This document shows, in pieces, positions 1-10,273 of a stretch of 64,000 nt of DNA. This DNA comes from Naumovozyma dairenensis CBS 421 (Eukaryota; Ascomycota; Saccharomycetes; Saccharomycetales; Saccharomycetaceae). The translations under genes were made by a program, and so were the position numbers. The notes beneath the pieces were generated by a model, which was not told the origin of the DNA, searched no databases, and was given only the letters and a program-made list of their open reading frames with translations. The stretch spans positions 62,001 through 126,000 of the forward strand of contig NC_016482.1 in NCBI RefSeq assembly GCF_000227115.2, written 5' to 3'. How positions within the stretch are numbered: the first letter of the stretch is position 1; every line of letters starts with the position of its first letter.

Positions 1-1038
1 ATCAGCAATGAAGAATCCAAACGCATTATAGAATGATAAGTTTCTGTAAACACTTGTGAATAATGAAAAAATGGCCAAAGTATGAATTTGACTGTAAAAT
101 AACATATTTAAAATATGATTCTTTTGCCAATGTCCAATTTCATGAGCCAATACAGCAGTAATTTCTTCGACAGAATTATTATCCACTAAAGTGTCGAAAA
201 GAACGATTCTTTTACTTGTGAATGGTAATCCAGTAAAATAAGCATTTGAATGAGATGATCTTTTAGAACCATCAATGACGAAAATTTTATCTAATGGGAA
301 GCCAACAGATTTAGCTAAATTTTCAATGGATTCTTTCAATTTACCATCTTCCAATGGAGTAAATGTATTGAATAATGGCATGATATAGACTGGGATTAAA
401 GTCATAGCTAATATTTGAACGATCAAAAGGAAAAGACAAACATACCAAATGAAGTTAGTTTCAAATTTTTCAAAAATCTTCAAAAATGCATAAAGGATTG
501 GTCCCCCGATAGCAGTACCAAGAACAATACCTTTAATCATATCCATAATCCATAATTTAATAGTCAATTTATTGAAACCGAATTTCTCTTCTAGAATGAA
601 ATGTTGATAATAAGCTAATGGTAAGCCAGTAATTGTAGAAATATTAGATAGAACTAAGAGGAACCAAAGACTTTGGGCAACCGTGGAGACTACTCTATAT
701 TTGTATGGTAATATAGTAGCCAATTTATTACCCATATGCCATAAACGTGGGAAGACATCATATTTAATGATGGCTAACTTTTCCACTAGACCCAAAATGT
801 CAGAGACGATTGAGAACTTAGCCTTGGCTTTTGAATATTCTTCAGATTTTTCAAAAGTTTCTTTGTCTATTTCATTGACTAAAACAGGAGGTAATTCCTT
901 TTTAGACAAGACTTTATATTGGCGATAAGTTAGATAATTTTCAAAGGCGAATTGACCAATGGAAAATGCAACTACAATTGTTTTCCAAGGAATAGAAGAA
1001 TTGTCTAATAACTCAGAGAGAGATTCAAACCAGGACAT
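1..1038 (-). CDS. STE24: CAAX prenyl protease 1 (Ste24), C-terminus missing
   Basis: Zinc metalloprotease of the ER and nuclear envelope. It removes the -AAX tripeptide and makes the first N-terminal cut in the mating pheromone a-factor precursor. Only the 5' 346 codons are in the window; the S. cerevisiae protein is about 453 aa, so roughly 107 residues lie beyond the left edge. The zinc-binding motif HEIGH is encoded at 130-144 (about residues 299-303), the position expected for the family, and is followed by a hydrophobic segment. The start at 1038 gives the N-terminus MSWFESL, and a long hydrophobic stretch follows. The next gene, TDA4, lies 522 bp upstream on the same strand, matching the YJR116W-YJR117W order of S. 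cerevisiae. High confidence. Confidence 0.95.
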   Translation of the reverse strand, partial: MSWFESLSELLDNSSIPWKTIVVAFSIGQFAFENYLTYRQYKVLSKKELPPVLVNEIDKETFEKSEEYSKAKAKFSIVSDILGLVEKLAIIKYDVFPRLWHMGNKLATILPYKYRVVSTVAQSLWFLLVLSNISTITGLPLAYYQHFILEEKFGFNKLTIKLWIMDMIKGIVLGTAIGGPILYAFLKIFEKFETNFIWYVCLFLLIVQILAMTLIPVYIMPLFNTFTPLEDGKLKESIENLAKSVGFPLDKIFVIDGSKRSSHSNAYFTGLPFTSKRIVLFDTLVDNNSVEEITAVLAHEIGHWQKNHILNMLFYSQIHTLAIFSLFTSVYRNLSFYNAFGFFIAD

Positions 1039-1560
1039 ATTTTTTTAGTTTTTTGCTTGGATGGTTTTCGTCTTCCTACTGGTACAAACGTGTATCAATG
1101 GACAATTGTTGCAACTGCTGATATAAAAGCATCCATGTCTTGTTATTGAAGGTGCCGTTGTTGTTAACAGTTCATAACTTTTTGTCACCCTTCGCGCCGG
1201 TGTGATCGTCCCATTGCATTTTTCAATGGATTATCTATAGAATGTCACAATATATCAAAAACAAACAAACGATTGTAACGTCAAGATGAGAGGAATCATA
1301 TAGTTGAAAATATCATATAGGCTAGAGCTGCACGATTACCGTTATAGAAAAAATTGTTAAACTAGATATTCTGTTAATTGACTGCAAACATCATGTATAA
1401 TTATTTTTATAAAAAGATTTTATTTATAGTAGATTGATTACGTGTACAAAATAAAATAATAAAAAAGAAAGTTCATTCAAAAAAAAACAATAAAGAGGAA
1501 AAGAAAAGGACAAATGGGCGTACGTCTAAGAAAGAGTTTGCAATTATTATTTTCCTATTT
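1039..1560. other. Intergenic, STE24 promoter and TDA4 3' end
   Basis: AT-rich spacer between two minus-strand genes. I see no tRNA signature, repeat or coding frame other than an ORF shadowing the TDA4 3' end. Confidence 0.5.
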
Positions 1561-2400
1561 TCATACTTGTTTGATCTTGCCTGAGGATGAAGATCCACCT
1601 GCTAATTTTTTAGCAATCTTAATCATCTTCGAGAACCAAACAAAATTCAATCCATTCAATAAAACATTAATTGACATCAAGATGAAGGCGGAGATCAAGG
1701 GAATTTGATGTTTCACATGCCACATATTCTTCACGATCATCAACGTTGCCAATGTTCCCCAAGCAATCCTTACCAAAAAGAAAACAACCAACAACATGAG
1801 TCCATTCAGGACGTTAACCCAAGTGGGGATGACACATTTCTTAGTGATAGGATCAGTCAATTGAATGATGAACCAATTGATATTGACAAATGGTGTTGAA
1901 GCTTCATAGAGTACGAATTTACCTATCCATGGTTGACAAAATGGTTTCAAGGCGATGATCATCACGTATAGAGCACCCACGGCATGGCCTAGGAATTGGA
2001 ATCCGTATAATTTGAAATGTTTCAAACATACCAATAAGTCCCAAATGAAGTAACCTAATGTTAGTGATGCGACCATGGAGGTATAGTGATGATGGTAGGT
2101 TGTGATGTTTAAAGTGTTATCATTGGGGAGAAATAAAGTGGGATAAATGATTATCATAGATATTATTGCTTGGATCATGGAAACAGTATGAACATTGAAA
2201 TCAATTTTGATATTTTTATCCTTGATAGATGTATAATGTTTACCAAAGATGAACTTGTTAATCATTGGTGCTATTAAAGCGGAGCATGTCAAATAGAATA
2301 GGAAAGAGTATACAATTTCATGTGCGTGAGAGAGGTACAGACTATCTGATTCCGGGAACCATGATAATTCCATGAACGGATCTTTCCCTAAATGTGTCAT
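1561..2400 (-). CDS. TDA4: TLC-domain membrane protein, Tda4-like
   Basis: A 279-aa polytopic membrane protein with at least six hydrophobic segments, matching the length and layout of S. cerevisiae TDA4 (YJR116W). TDA4 is an uncharacterised TLC-domain (TRAM/LAG1/CLN8) protein. Conserved-looking features include a YFIWDLLVC segment around residue 120 and an FLGHAVGALY segment around residue 138, in the middle of the TLC region. No catalytic function is established. It sits directly upstream of STE24 on the same strand as in S. cerevisiae, which supports orthology. The identity rests on synteny and overall protein character. Confidence 0.85.
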   Translation of the reverse strand: MTHLGKDPFMELSWFPESDSLYLSHAHEIVYSFLFYLTCSALIAPMINKFIFGKHYTSIKDKNIKIDFNVHTVSMIQAIISMIIIYPTLFLPNDNTLNITTYHHHYTSMVASLTLGYFIWDLLVCLKHFKLYGFQFLGHAVGALYVMIIALKPFCQPWIGKFVLYEASTPFVNINWFIIQLTDPITKKCVIPTWVNVLNGLMLLVVFFLVRIAWGTLATLMIVKNMWHVKHQIPLISAFILMSINVLLNGLNFVWFSKMIKIAKKLAGGSSSSGKIKQV

Positions 2401-3056
2401 TATAGTTTGTGCTAGTCACTATGTTATAGCTATCTTACATCCGAGATATATAGTATCTACTACTTATTCTTGTTTACATACAGTTGTTTTTATATAATCA
2501 AATCAACTGCAAACAATAATTTTTCACTTTTTCCATAATAAGAAAAGCGTATTATCATCATTTTTTTCCCTCAACAAAATGAACAGTTCAATACATAATC
2601 AGATTGTAATAGTATAATATAACGAATAATAATACCTCGAACAAGAAGAAGGGCGAAGGCAAAGGACGACTCAACAACATACATACACACATACATACAT
2701 AAATACATGCCAAACCTAAACAAGTAAATACACATCAACAATTCGGCACTAATAAACGAACTACACACTATGTACACACTCTATACTCCGCAATACATAC
2801 TTTTAGTACCCAGTACGTATAAATGCTTATCCGAATACTCACCAGAACGACCGGCCCAAAAGAATCCCGCAGCGGTTTCAATTTGGCTCTATGGAAAATT
2901 TATCAAAATGAAAAATTTCTTAAAAACTATAATCATCAGCACTATCATCACTACAACTTCAACTCTTCTTATTATTCCACTACCAATTCAGCTTCTCTTC
3001 GATCAACATCAACATCAACATCAACTCCATCACCGATCGAAATATTGAAATTTATA
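2401..3056. promoter_or_regulatory. TDA4/ADO1 divergent promoter; inversion junction
   Basis: Shared upstream region of two divergent genes that are not neighbours in S. cerevisiae, so one inversion breakpoint should lie here. A TATAAA at 2818-2823 is about 235 bp upstream of the ADO1 start. Two upstream ATGs out of frame with ADO1 are present: 2891 (six codons) and 2908 (46 codons, stopping at 3048, nine bases before the ADO1 ATG). A run of CATCAA triplets lies around 3002-3024. Whether these uORFs are in the mRNA depends on the start site, which the sequence does not show. Confidence 0.45.
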
Positions 3057-4109
3057 ATGTCTACTGCATCCACTACCAAAGAATTCCCCCCATTAATCTG
3101 TCTTGGTAACCCACTACTAGATCTTCAAGCCACAGTCACCCCTGACTACTTGGCCAAATACAACTTAAAAGCCAACGATGCCATCCTAGTGGATGCCTCT
3201 TCTAACGATGAAAAGATGAAAATCTTTGACGAAATCTTAACATTCCCAGACGTCAAATTCGTCGCTGGTGGTGCTGCTCAAAACACAGCTCGTGGTGCCG
3301 CATACATTCTAGGTTCTCAAAAAACCAATCAAGTTGGTTATTTCGGTTCAGTAGGTAACGATAAATTCTCCGAAAACTTACTAAATGAAAACAAGAAAGC
3401 TGGTGTCCTATCCTTATATCAAATTCAATCTGATATTGGTACTGGTAAATGTGCCGCTCTTATTACAGGTCATGATAGATCATTAGTCACAGACTTGGGT
3501 GCAGCTAACCATTTCAAACCATCTCATTTAGAAGCTAATTGGGAATTCGTCCAGAATGCTAAATTGTTTTACGTTGGGGGGTTCCATTTGACTGTGTCTC
3601 CAGAAGCTATTGTTCTTTTGGGGAAACACGCTAAAGAAACTGGGAAACCATTGGTGTTGAATTTGAGTGCTCCATTTATCCCACAATTCTTTAAGGATGC
3701 CTTAGTGAAAGTCTTACCATACGCAACTGTGGTCATCGGTAATGAATCAGAAGCTGAATCCTACGCAGAATCATTCGGATTGGATTGTGATAAGAAGGAT
3801 TTGGTAGCCATTGCTAAGTCTATTGTCGGGAATGATGACAAAAAGACTGTTATATTCACTCATGGGTTAGAACCAACTGTTGTTGTCTCGACTAAAGGTG
3901 TCTCTACTTTTGCAGTGAAACCATTGGAAAGTTCAAGTATTGTTGACACTAATGGTGCCGGTGACGCATTCGCTGGTGGGTTTATGGCTGGGTTGACTCA
4001 AGGTAAAGATTTAGAAACTTGTATCGATATGGGTCAATGGTTGGCCGCGTTATCTATTCAAGAAATTGGTCCATCTTATCCAACTGAAATAATTCAATAT
4101 CAAGCCTAA
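3057..4109 (+). CDS. ADO1: Adenosine kinase
   Basis: Phosphorylates adenosine to AMP, clearing the adenosine released by the S-adenosylmethionine cycle. The 350-aa product (S. cerevisiae about 340) is a PfkB-family sugar/nucleoside kinase. The early motif CLGNPLLD binds substrate. VAGGAAQNTARGAAY is the first PfkB signature region. DTNGAGDAFAGGFMAGL, near residues 300-316, carries the catalytic Asp and anion hole. I chose the ATG at 3057 because the conserved N-terminus begins there; the frame stays open 78 codons further upstream to an ATG at 2823, which overlaps the likely TATA box. ECM27 follows after a 1.5-kb gap on the same strand. Confidence 0.97.
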   Translation: MSTASTTKEFPPLICLGNPLLDLQATVTPDYLAKYNLKANDAILVDASSNDEKMKIFDEILTFPDVKFVAGGAAQNTARGAAYILGSQKTNQVGYFGSVGNDKFSENLLNENKKAGVLSLYQIQSDIGTGKCAALITGHDRSLVTDLGAANHFKPSHLEANWEFVQNAKLFYVGGFHLTVSPEAIVLLGKHAKETGKPLVLNLSAPFIPQFFKDALVKVLPYATVVIGNESEAESYAESFGLDCDKKDLVAIAKSIVGNDDKKTVIFTHGLEPTVVVSTKGVSTFAVKPLESSSIVDTNGAGDAFAGGFMAGLTQGKDLETCIDMGQWLAALSIQEIGPSYPTEIIQYQA

Positions 4110-5631
4110 ATAAAGAAGCTTTTGATACTACCTTGATGGAACAGTTCTCTTTGTACATACATAAATAATTAAAAGTACTTCTTTGTATAATATTATATAT
4201 TACTAAATTAGACTCTATTGTCAAAATTCATCATCATTTCTTAGAAGACTTTACATAGTCCTTTAATATGGCGATTTTCTTTTTAGAAGAACATCTCCCG
4301 CCTCATTTAACTTATCATTGGTAAGGCCCTGGTAAGTCGTAATTCAATTTACTGGTTTTGATAAGAAAAGTTGAAACCCTTCAGAAACTATTTGAATATA
4401 GACCGAACGACGAAACGTTAACGGTTTTTTCCCCATTTATAGGGTTATTTTCAGAGAACATACGTATGTACGTAAACCAGAAAAATTCACAGTTGAGGAA
4501 GAAGAAAATGATGAACAAGTATATTACGTACAATTCTTATTATATTTGTGTATTCTAGAGTTTAGCGTCTATCTCTACGTGCTATAACAAAATAAGTAGC
4601 CTTTGTCTGGATCATGATGCAACACCTGGTGTACCTTTTCATTATATAAAATAACTTGATATATTTTATATTGGCCTCAAGATTTCAGTGTATATAAATG
4701 ATGTTATACATAGTTTGGATGAATTCAAGTAAACTGGACAGGAGATATACCATATGTACTTTATAATAGCTTTAAGTTGGTTTATAAATTCCTATAACAG
4801 TTCCTACCCAGGTAGTTAGTTCTTTTAATAGAAACAAGCAATATAAGTATAAGCAATGGTATGTAAAGAAGAATATAAGAAATGTTTCTTTTGTAAACTC
4901 TTTTTTACATGGTCATGAAAAAAAACCTTTCTCGGGGCTTTCAGAAACACAAGAGTTTTCTTGCTTTACTCGGTCTCCAATAATATAATATTGATTACAT
5001 GATGATAAAAAATATTCCTTACAGTTAAGAACAATAGGAACCCCCTTAAAGGACTAACTTTTATAGTTTTTAATGATTGCTTTTGTTCTGTTTCTGCGTT
5101 TTGTAGATTATGTGGCATCTTCAAAGTGAGACGTTTTGGCAAGGAAAAAGGCGCAGTTTTATAAAAGCTAGGCTCACAGGGGCAAATGTTTTCAGGTTCC
5201 CAAATAATTTACCTGCTAAAAAAGGGCATGTTTAGAAAGGAAAGGAATGTTGCCCTAAATTGTTAACAACCCTTTATTACTTAGGGTTTACAAAGAAATA
5301 GAACAGCGTACAGTTTTGTTGCCATCAGAATTTATAAAATATCAATATAATGTGCATGTCAAATAAGCCTACTGGATATTAAATTTATGGAATAAGACAA
5401 CAATCAAACTAAAAGACCCAACTCTTCTAACCAAGATTATACAAGTATTGTTGAGATCTTAAATCGTCATATTCTCCCTGGAAAAACATAGTATTTTCCC
5501 ATCTTCTGCATTTATATATCATTTGACTGTAAGAATTAGCATTTTATCCACCATACTAAAAGCGTTCAAAATTTAGCACATAAACACAAATCATCCCATC
5601 CCTTTCCTCTAATATCATTACAGAATTACAA
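4110..5631. other. Long intergenic, no gene seen
   Basis: About 1.5 kb between ADO1 and ECM27. I find no tRNA B-box pattern, no long frame and no recognisable transposon remnant. AT-rich with scattered short ORFs only. Confidence 0.5.
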
Positions 5632-7866
5632 ATGGATTTTCTGTTTAAAATAACACATCCATCTCTACTATATCCCAATGCATCATATTCATTTACTTTC
5701 ATAATACCGAGCATAATCCACGTTATTTTATCCTTCGTACTACTTGGAATGTGTGCATCAGATTATCTATGCCCTAATGTGGCACAAATATCAGAGTTAA
5801 ATAGATCGTCCGTTTCAACAAGACGTCGAAACAGTAGAACACAAGACAATTCAACGAATTCATCGGGTGTACTAATGGCTGTCTTATTGTCGTGGTGTAA
5901 TTCATCACCTGATCTTTTTTCCAATCTAATGAGTTGGACAACCACTCCAAAATCTTCAGATCCATCATTAAATGCTGCTGCATTATCCATAGGTGAAGTT
6001 TTAGGCGCTTGTGGTATTATCCTTTGTATCGTGGAAGGTTCTATATTCATAGTTATGTCAAGGACAAATATATCAATAAATAAACTACAAAGAAGGAATC
6101 TACTGAAAGATTTGTCGTTCACTACAATTGCCATGTGCTTCATGACATATATCTCTTTAAGAAATAGAGTTACCATTCTAAACTGTTTGTTAATGTGTTT
6201 CGTATATGTTACATATTTAGTAGGGAAGTTTTCTCATAATGAATCTAAATTCATATCAATTAATGATGAAGAAAATATAATTCATGAGCATGGGAGTGCG
6301 TCATCTGAACAAATAGATGAACAAATGGAAGCGTCTTCTGATCCCTTCATGGATTTGTCGACCAATCAATTGAACACTGGAATTAAACCTAGTTTAATAT
6401 CTGCAATGGATTATCAAAGTCTGTTATCCATACTAGAAAGTTCCGATTCGAACTCAAACTTAGAAATAGACTATAGCGAGGATGCTAATGAGCTTTCCAC
6501 ATTATCACAGGAAAATGTGCATAATACGACAATTGACAATAAAACCAGCATTCCATATAAAGATAGACCTATAAGTGAACCCATTAAATCAAACTTAAAT
6601 AATAATAATATTCTTCCTCAAAGACAAATACAAACTTCACCAGCAACTTTCCAACCATATTCTGATACTCCTGAAACCCAAAGAGATGATGTCTTCAACA
6701 ATAATAATACGAATAATAATAACCAATTAACAAATAATGAGACAATATTGGCACCCCCAGTAATAAATATACATAAACCGAGAAATAGAAGGAAAATTAA
6801 AAGGATTCAAAATAGCTTTCTGAAAATATTCTTACCACATTTATTGAATTTCCGGAAAAAATCAATCCTGCATAAAATTCTATCAATATTAACAATCCCA
6901 TTTGTAATTATATTGAGAATGTCATGCCCACACCCTTCAGCTGAATTAGTCGAATTTGATGAGAATTTACAAAAATATATTTATTCAAAATTAGAATTGA
7001 TGACTTTGTTCATACAAGGATCATTATGCCCATTCGTACCATATTTCCTTTTATCAAGTTTACTATTTCGAGAACCAAGAATGTGGTTAATCACCCTTCC
7101 ATCAATAATTGCTTTATGTTATATTGTTTTAGTAATTTCATTTTATCAAACGATTAGATCTCATAATAAATTTTCAATAATAATAACAACTGCAGATCAA
7201 GAATCAGAAATAAATGAAAAATCACAATCTCGTAGATCAATAGAATCATTAAACACGATAATAAACATAACCTTCCTTTCTATTGGAATACTAAACTCTA
7301 TTCTTTATATATCAGTGATAGCAAATTCTTTAATAGAAATGATGGAAATTTATCAATCTATAACAGGTATTTCAAAGGCAATTCTTGGTTTGACCATTTT
7401 TGCATGGGGTAATTCAATAAGTGATCTTATTTCAAATATTGCCATGTGTAGGTTGTACTTAAGAGTACCACATCAAGATGATATTGAACATATTACGAAA
7501 ATTGCCACTAAATTTTTTATCATCTCAATAACTTCATGTTTAGGTGGTGTAATGTTAAATTCAATGGGCGGCATTGGATTTAGTGGATTAATTGCTATGT
7601 TATTTATTCATAAGGGTTCTAATTATTGGTGGTTCTTAAGATATGTGGAATTGAAAGAAGGAGAATCTACAACAAATTATAATCATAAATTCATCGTATC
7701 ATGTATTGGTATCATTATTCAACTAATTATTCTCATAATAATATTTGGTGGTCCCGACCAAGTTCGTGAATGGGCTCAAAGGAAAATGAGATTGTTAGGA
7801 ATAATTATGTGTAACATATGGGGCGTTGCTACTCTATGTAACGTATTATTTGAGCTATTCACTTAG
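5632..7866 (+). CDS. ECM27: Ecm27-like sodium/calcium exchanger family protein
   Basis: A 744-aa polytopic membrane protein of the cation/Ca2+ exchanger superfamily, probably acting at the ER or another internal membrane. The N-terminal alpha-1 repeat contains SWCNSSPDLFSNL near residue 90, then a hydrophobic segment with GEVLGACGIIL. The C-terminal alpha-2 repeat contains LGLTIFAWGNSISDLISN near residue 590. Between them is a long hydrophilic cytosolic loop (about residues 210-390) rich in Asn and Ser. The last transmembrane segments run to the end. Orthologue of YJR106W by domain layout and by position after ADO1. The exchanged ion cannot be read from the sequence. Confidence 0.93.
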   Translation: MDFLFKITHPSLLYPNASYSFTFIIPSIIHVILSFVLLGMCASDYLCPNVAQISELNRSSVSTRRRNSRTQDNSTNSSGVLMAVLLSWCNSSPDLFSNLMSWTTTPKSSDPSLNAAALSIGEVLGACGIILCIVEGSIFIVMSRTNISINKLQRRNLLKDLSFTTIAMCFMTYISLRNRVTILNCLLMCFVYVTYLVGKFSHNESKFISINDEENIIHEHGSASSEQIDEQMEASSDPFMDLSTNQLNTGIKPSLISAMDYQSLLSILESSDSNSNLEIDYSEDANELSTLSQENVHNTTIDNKTSIPYKDRPISEPIKSNLNNNNILPQRQIQTSPATFQPYSDTPETQRDDVFNNNNTNNNNQLTNNETILAPPVINIHKPRNRRKIKRIQNSFLKIFLPHLLNFRKKSILHKILSILTIPFVIILRMSCPHPSAELVEFDENLQKYIYSKLELMTLFIQGSLCPFVPYFLLSSLLFREPRMWLITLPSIIALCYIVLVISFYQTIRSHNKFSIIITTADQESEINEKSQSRRSIESLNTIINITFLSIGILNSILYISVIANSLIEMMEIYQSITGISKAILGLTIFAWGNSISDLISNIAMCRLYLRVPHQDDIEHITKIATKFFIISITSCLGGVMLNSMGGIGFSGLIAMLFIHKGSNYWWFLRYVELKEGESTTNYNHKFIVSCIGIIIQLIILIIIFGGPDQVREWAQRKMRLLGIIMCNIWGVATLCNVLFELFT

Positions 7867-8456
7867 CCATACATAAACAACAATATATTCATATAGAAAT
7901 AAAAGATTTCATGCTGCTTTTCCACATGACTCTCCTAAAAGCACCTCCTAAAATAGGATGAGTAGAACTATTATATAATCAAGATATGAGTTAAGATTTG
8001 TTTTTATAGGACAGATAACGTTGAAATTGAAATAATGGGGATTAAAAGACAAAAAAATCGATTGTTTAATGACTTTTGCTAAGTAACATGAGATTATAAA
8101 ATAAAGCTTTGCTATATATTGTAGTTGTAGTTGTTCTTCTTGTTGTTTTAAGAATCGTTCTTTTCTTTTACTTAATTATAATGGACTTTACGAATGGTAT
8201 TATTTTTTATGCAATAAGCGTCTATGCGACTTGTCCGGTATGTCTAATGTCACAAAAGATTGCGACAGAGATATAAAAAACAAACGCATCGTGATAATAA
8301 AACCAAATTAAAAACTACATTCCCGACTACAAACCTTTGAATAATCCACTGGTGGACATTCAAGATTATCAATACGTTAGTATACAATATCAGAACTGAT
8401 TTGTTTTTCGAAGATAATTTTCCATTATTAAGGAAGGTAAAAGACGTCTTAAAGTC
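7867..8456. other. Intergenic, LIH1 promoter
   Basis: 590 bp between two plus-strand genes; AT-rich, with no coding frame or repeat that I can support. Confidence 0.45.
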
Positions 8457-9584
8457 ATGTTTGCCTTTACGTCCAAGAAGAGCTTCGTTATAACGCTGTT
8501 AATAACATTATTTCAGTTTTGTTCTTCTTCTAAAATGAAACCCGATCTCATTCCTTCAAGCGATTTTCAAGATACCAATTCTGTATCATCACGGCAACAA
8601 TATCAAGCTAATTCGAAAAAAATTGTAAAGATAACAAATCCTACCTATGAAAGATTAGTTTATTTTAGTAAAATGTCTGGAATGACAAGTTGTATTACGC
8701 AAGATACAATAATACCCGGGAAAACATTAAACCAAGGTGGATGTCCCAGCACTATTAGATTCTGTTATGATCCATTATTGAATCCCACTTGTTCCGATAC
8801 ATGGATCGCCGCAGTGTTAACTGCGGAATCAGGTGAATTAGGTACTGGTTATGTGGCCATTGATCATGAAAAGAAAGTTGTTATTTGTGCCTTTAGAAGC
8901 TCTACAACTATACAAGATTGGTTTAGTGATTTTGAAATATCTCCAACCAAATGGAACCCTGTTTGTGTGGATGAGTACAAAAAAATGATCGAACGTGGAA
9001 TAATTAAAGAATGTAAGGATTGTATGATTCACAGAGGGTTTTCAAAATTCAGTAGGACTTTAGGTAGATTTTTCCTTAATAAATTGGAGAATATTTTAAG
9101 GCAATATCCTGACTATCATTCAATCGTCACTGGCCATTCATTGGGGGCAGCATTGGCCTCAATGGCCGGAATTGAGCTAAGATTAAGAGGTTATGAACCA
9201 TCTGTTATCACATATGCTACACCAAGGTTGTTTAACAACGAGATGAAAGAATGGGTAGACGAGCTTTTTCATTCCAAAGAACTTCATGATACATACGTCT
9301 CAAAGGGTGAAATGAAATTAGACAAAGGTTATTATCGAATTATTCATACAAGAGACTACATTCCAATGGTCCCACCATTCTATGAACCCGCAGGGTTAGA
9401 AATCTTTATCGACAAAATTTCTCTTCCCCATTATATTGAAGATCTCAGTTATATAGGTCTTGCCTCTGAAGAAGCATCTAAACAAAGTATTCGTGATGAT
9501 TTGATTGAAAAAGTTGAAGAGTGGCTCCGCACTGAAGAACATCGTTCTTATTTTATAAATCTTGCTGGTTGTAATGGATTCTAA
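8457..9584 (+). CDS. LIH1: Secreted or lumenal class 3 lipase, Lih1-like
   Basis: A 375-aa alpha/beta hydrolase of the fungal lipase class 3 family (S. cerevisiae YJR107W, about 328 aa). Residues 1-24 form a signal-peptide-like start with a hydrophobic core ending in a serine-rich stretch. The nucleophile elbow is TGHSLGAALA near residue 225. VICAFRSSTTIQDWFSDF resembles the oxyanion/lid region of class 3 lipases. A probable catalytic Asp lies in the HTRDYIPMVPP segment and a His in LPHYI near residue 323. Natural substrate unknown. Position between ECM27 and CPA2 matches S. cerevisiae. Confidence 0.92.
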   Translation: MFAFTSKKSFVITLLITLFQFCSSSKMKPDLIPSSDFQDTNSVSSRQQYQANSKKIVKITNPTYERLVYFSKMSGMTSCITQDTIIPGKTLNQGGCPSTIRFCYDPLLNPTCSDTWIAAVLTAESGELGTGYVAIDHEKKVVICAFRSSTTIQDWFSDFEISPTKWNPVCVDEYKKMIERGIIKECKDCMIHRGFSKFSRTLGRFFLNKLENILRQYPDYHSIVTGHSLGAALASMAGIELRLRGYEPSVITYATPRLFNNEMKEWVDELFHSKELHDTYVSKGEMKLDKGYYRIIHTRDYIPMVPPFYEPAGLEIFIDKISLPHYIEDLSYIGLASEEASKQSIRDDLIEKVEEWLRTEEHRSYFINLAGCNGF

Positions 9585-9674
9585 TATTATTTTACCCTTT
9601 CATACTCCAATTTAGGTTAACCCTTTTTTATAAATAATGTATACCTACTCAATTCCTGGAATAATCAATTATCT

Positions 9675-9914
9675 TCAACTCTTCATTCGTTTATAACTGA
9701 TAACATCCATATTATTTCGTACTCTCTTCTGTCCATTCGTGGTACTTGCTTGTTCCGCTTGAACTATCTTTACTACAGACATATTTTGTTGAGCTTGTGA
9801 ATTTCTCTGATATATTTGTTGCTCCTGTAATTTCTTAAATTGCTGTTGCTGCTCGAGATCTTTGGAACTTAGTCTATTTAAATAGTACTCCTCCACAGTA
9901 TCATTTCCTTCCAT
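9675..9914 (-). CDS. Small hypothetical protein, Gln-rich coiled coil
   Basis: A 79-aa frame convergent with LIH1 and 359 bp downstream of CPA2. I do not recognise it. Residues 1-20 are acidic, residues 21-45 form a Gln-rich probable coiled coil (QQQQFKKLQEQQ), and the tail is basic (QKRVRN, SYKRMKS), like a nuclear localisation signal. The composition looks coding, and it does not shadow another gene. S. cerevisiae has ABM1 (YJR108W) between LIH1 and CPA2, but on the other strand, so I do not equate them. Confidence 0.5.
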   Translation of the reverse strand: MEGNDTVEEYYLNRLSSKDLEQQQQFKKLQEQQIYQRNSQAQQNMSVVKIVQAEQASTTNGQKRVRNNMDVISYKRMKS

Positions 9915-10273
9915 ATCCGCCGACGATTTCTCTGTTACTGTACAGATAAACGGTCAACCTTACTTCAATAGATAATGGGGTTTACTTTTAATGAGTTGTT
10001 TACTACTTGTTGATGACGACTATTACAATTTGTTTTAAATGAGATTTCGACCATTCCATCGAACCCTGGAGGAAACAGGAACTAAACGGAAATACACAAC
10101 AATCCATTCAAATTTTCGAAATTCTTCCCCGATCCACTAATTATTAATAGTTTTTCAATTTTGTTTTGACACACATTAAATAATATAATTTACAGAATTC
10201 TATCTAATTTGTATTTAAGGTTTATTTCGTTAGATTGTTCTCGAAGTCCCTAAATATTGTTCCTTCTTTATCG
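9915..10273. other. Intergenic between CPA2 and the small gene
   Basis: CPA2 3' flank and promoter of the 79-aa gene; nothing else seen. Confidence 0.4.

Noticed and set aside
5763..6176. 137-codon minus-strand ORF inside ECM27
   Set aside because: Antisense shadow of a conserved transmembrane region.
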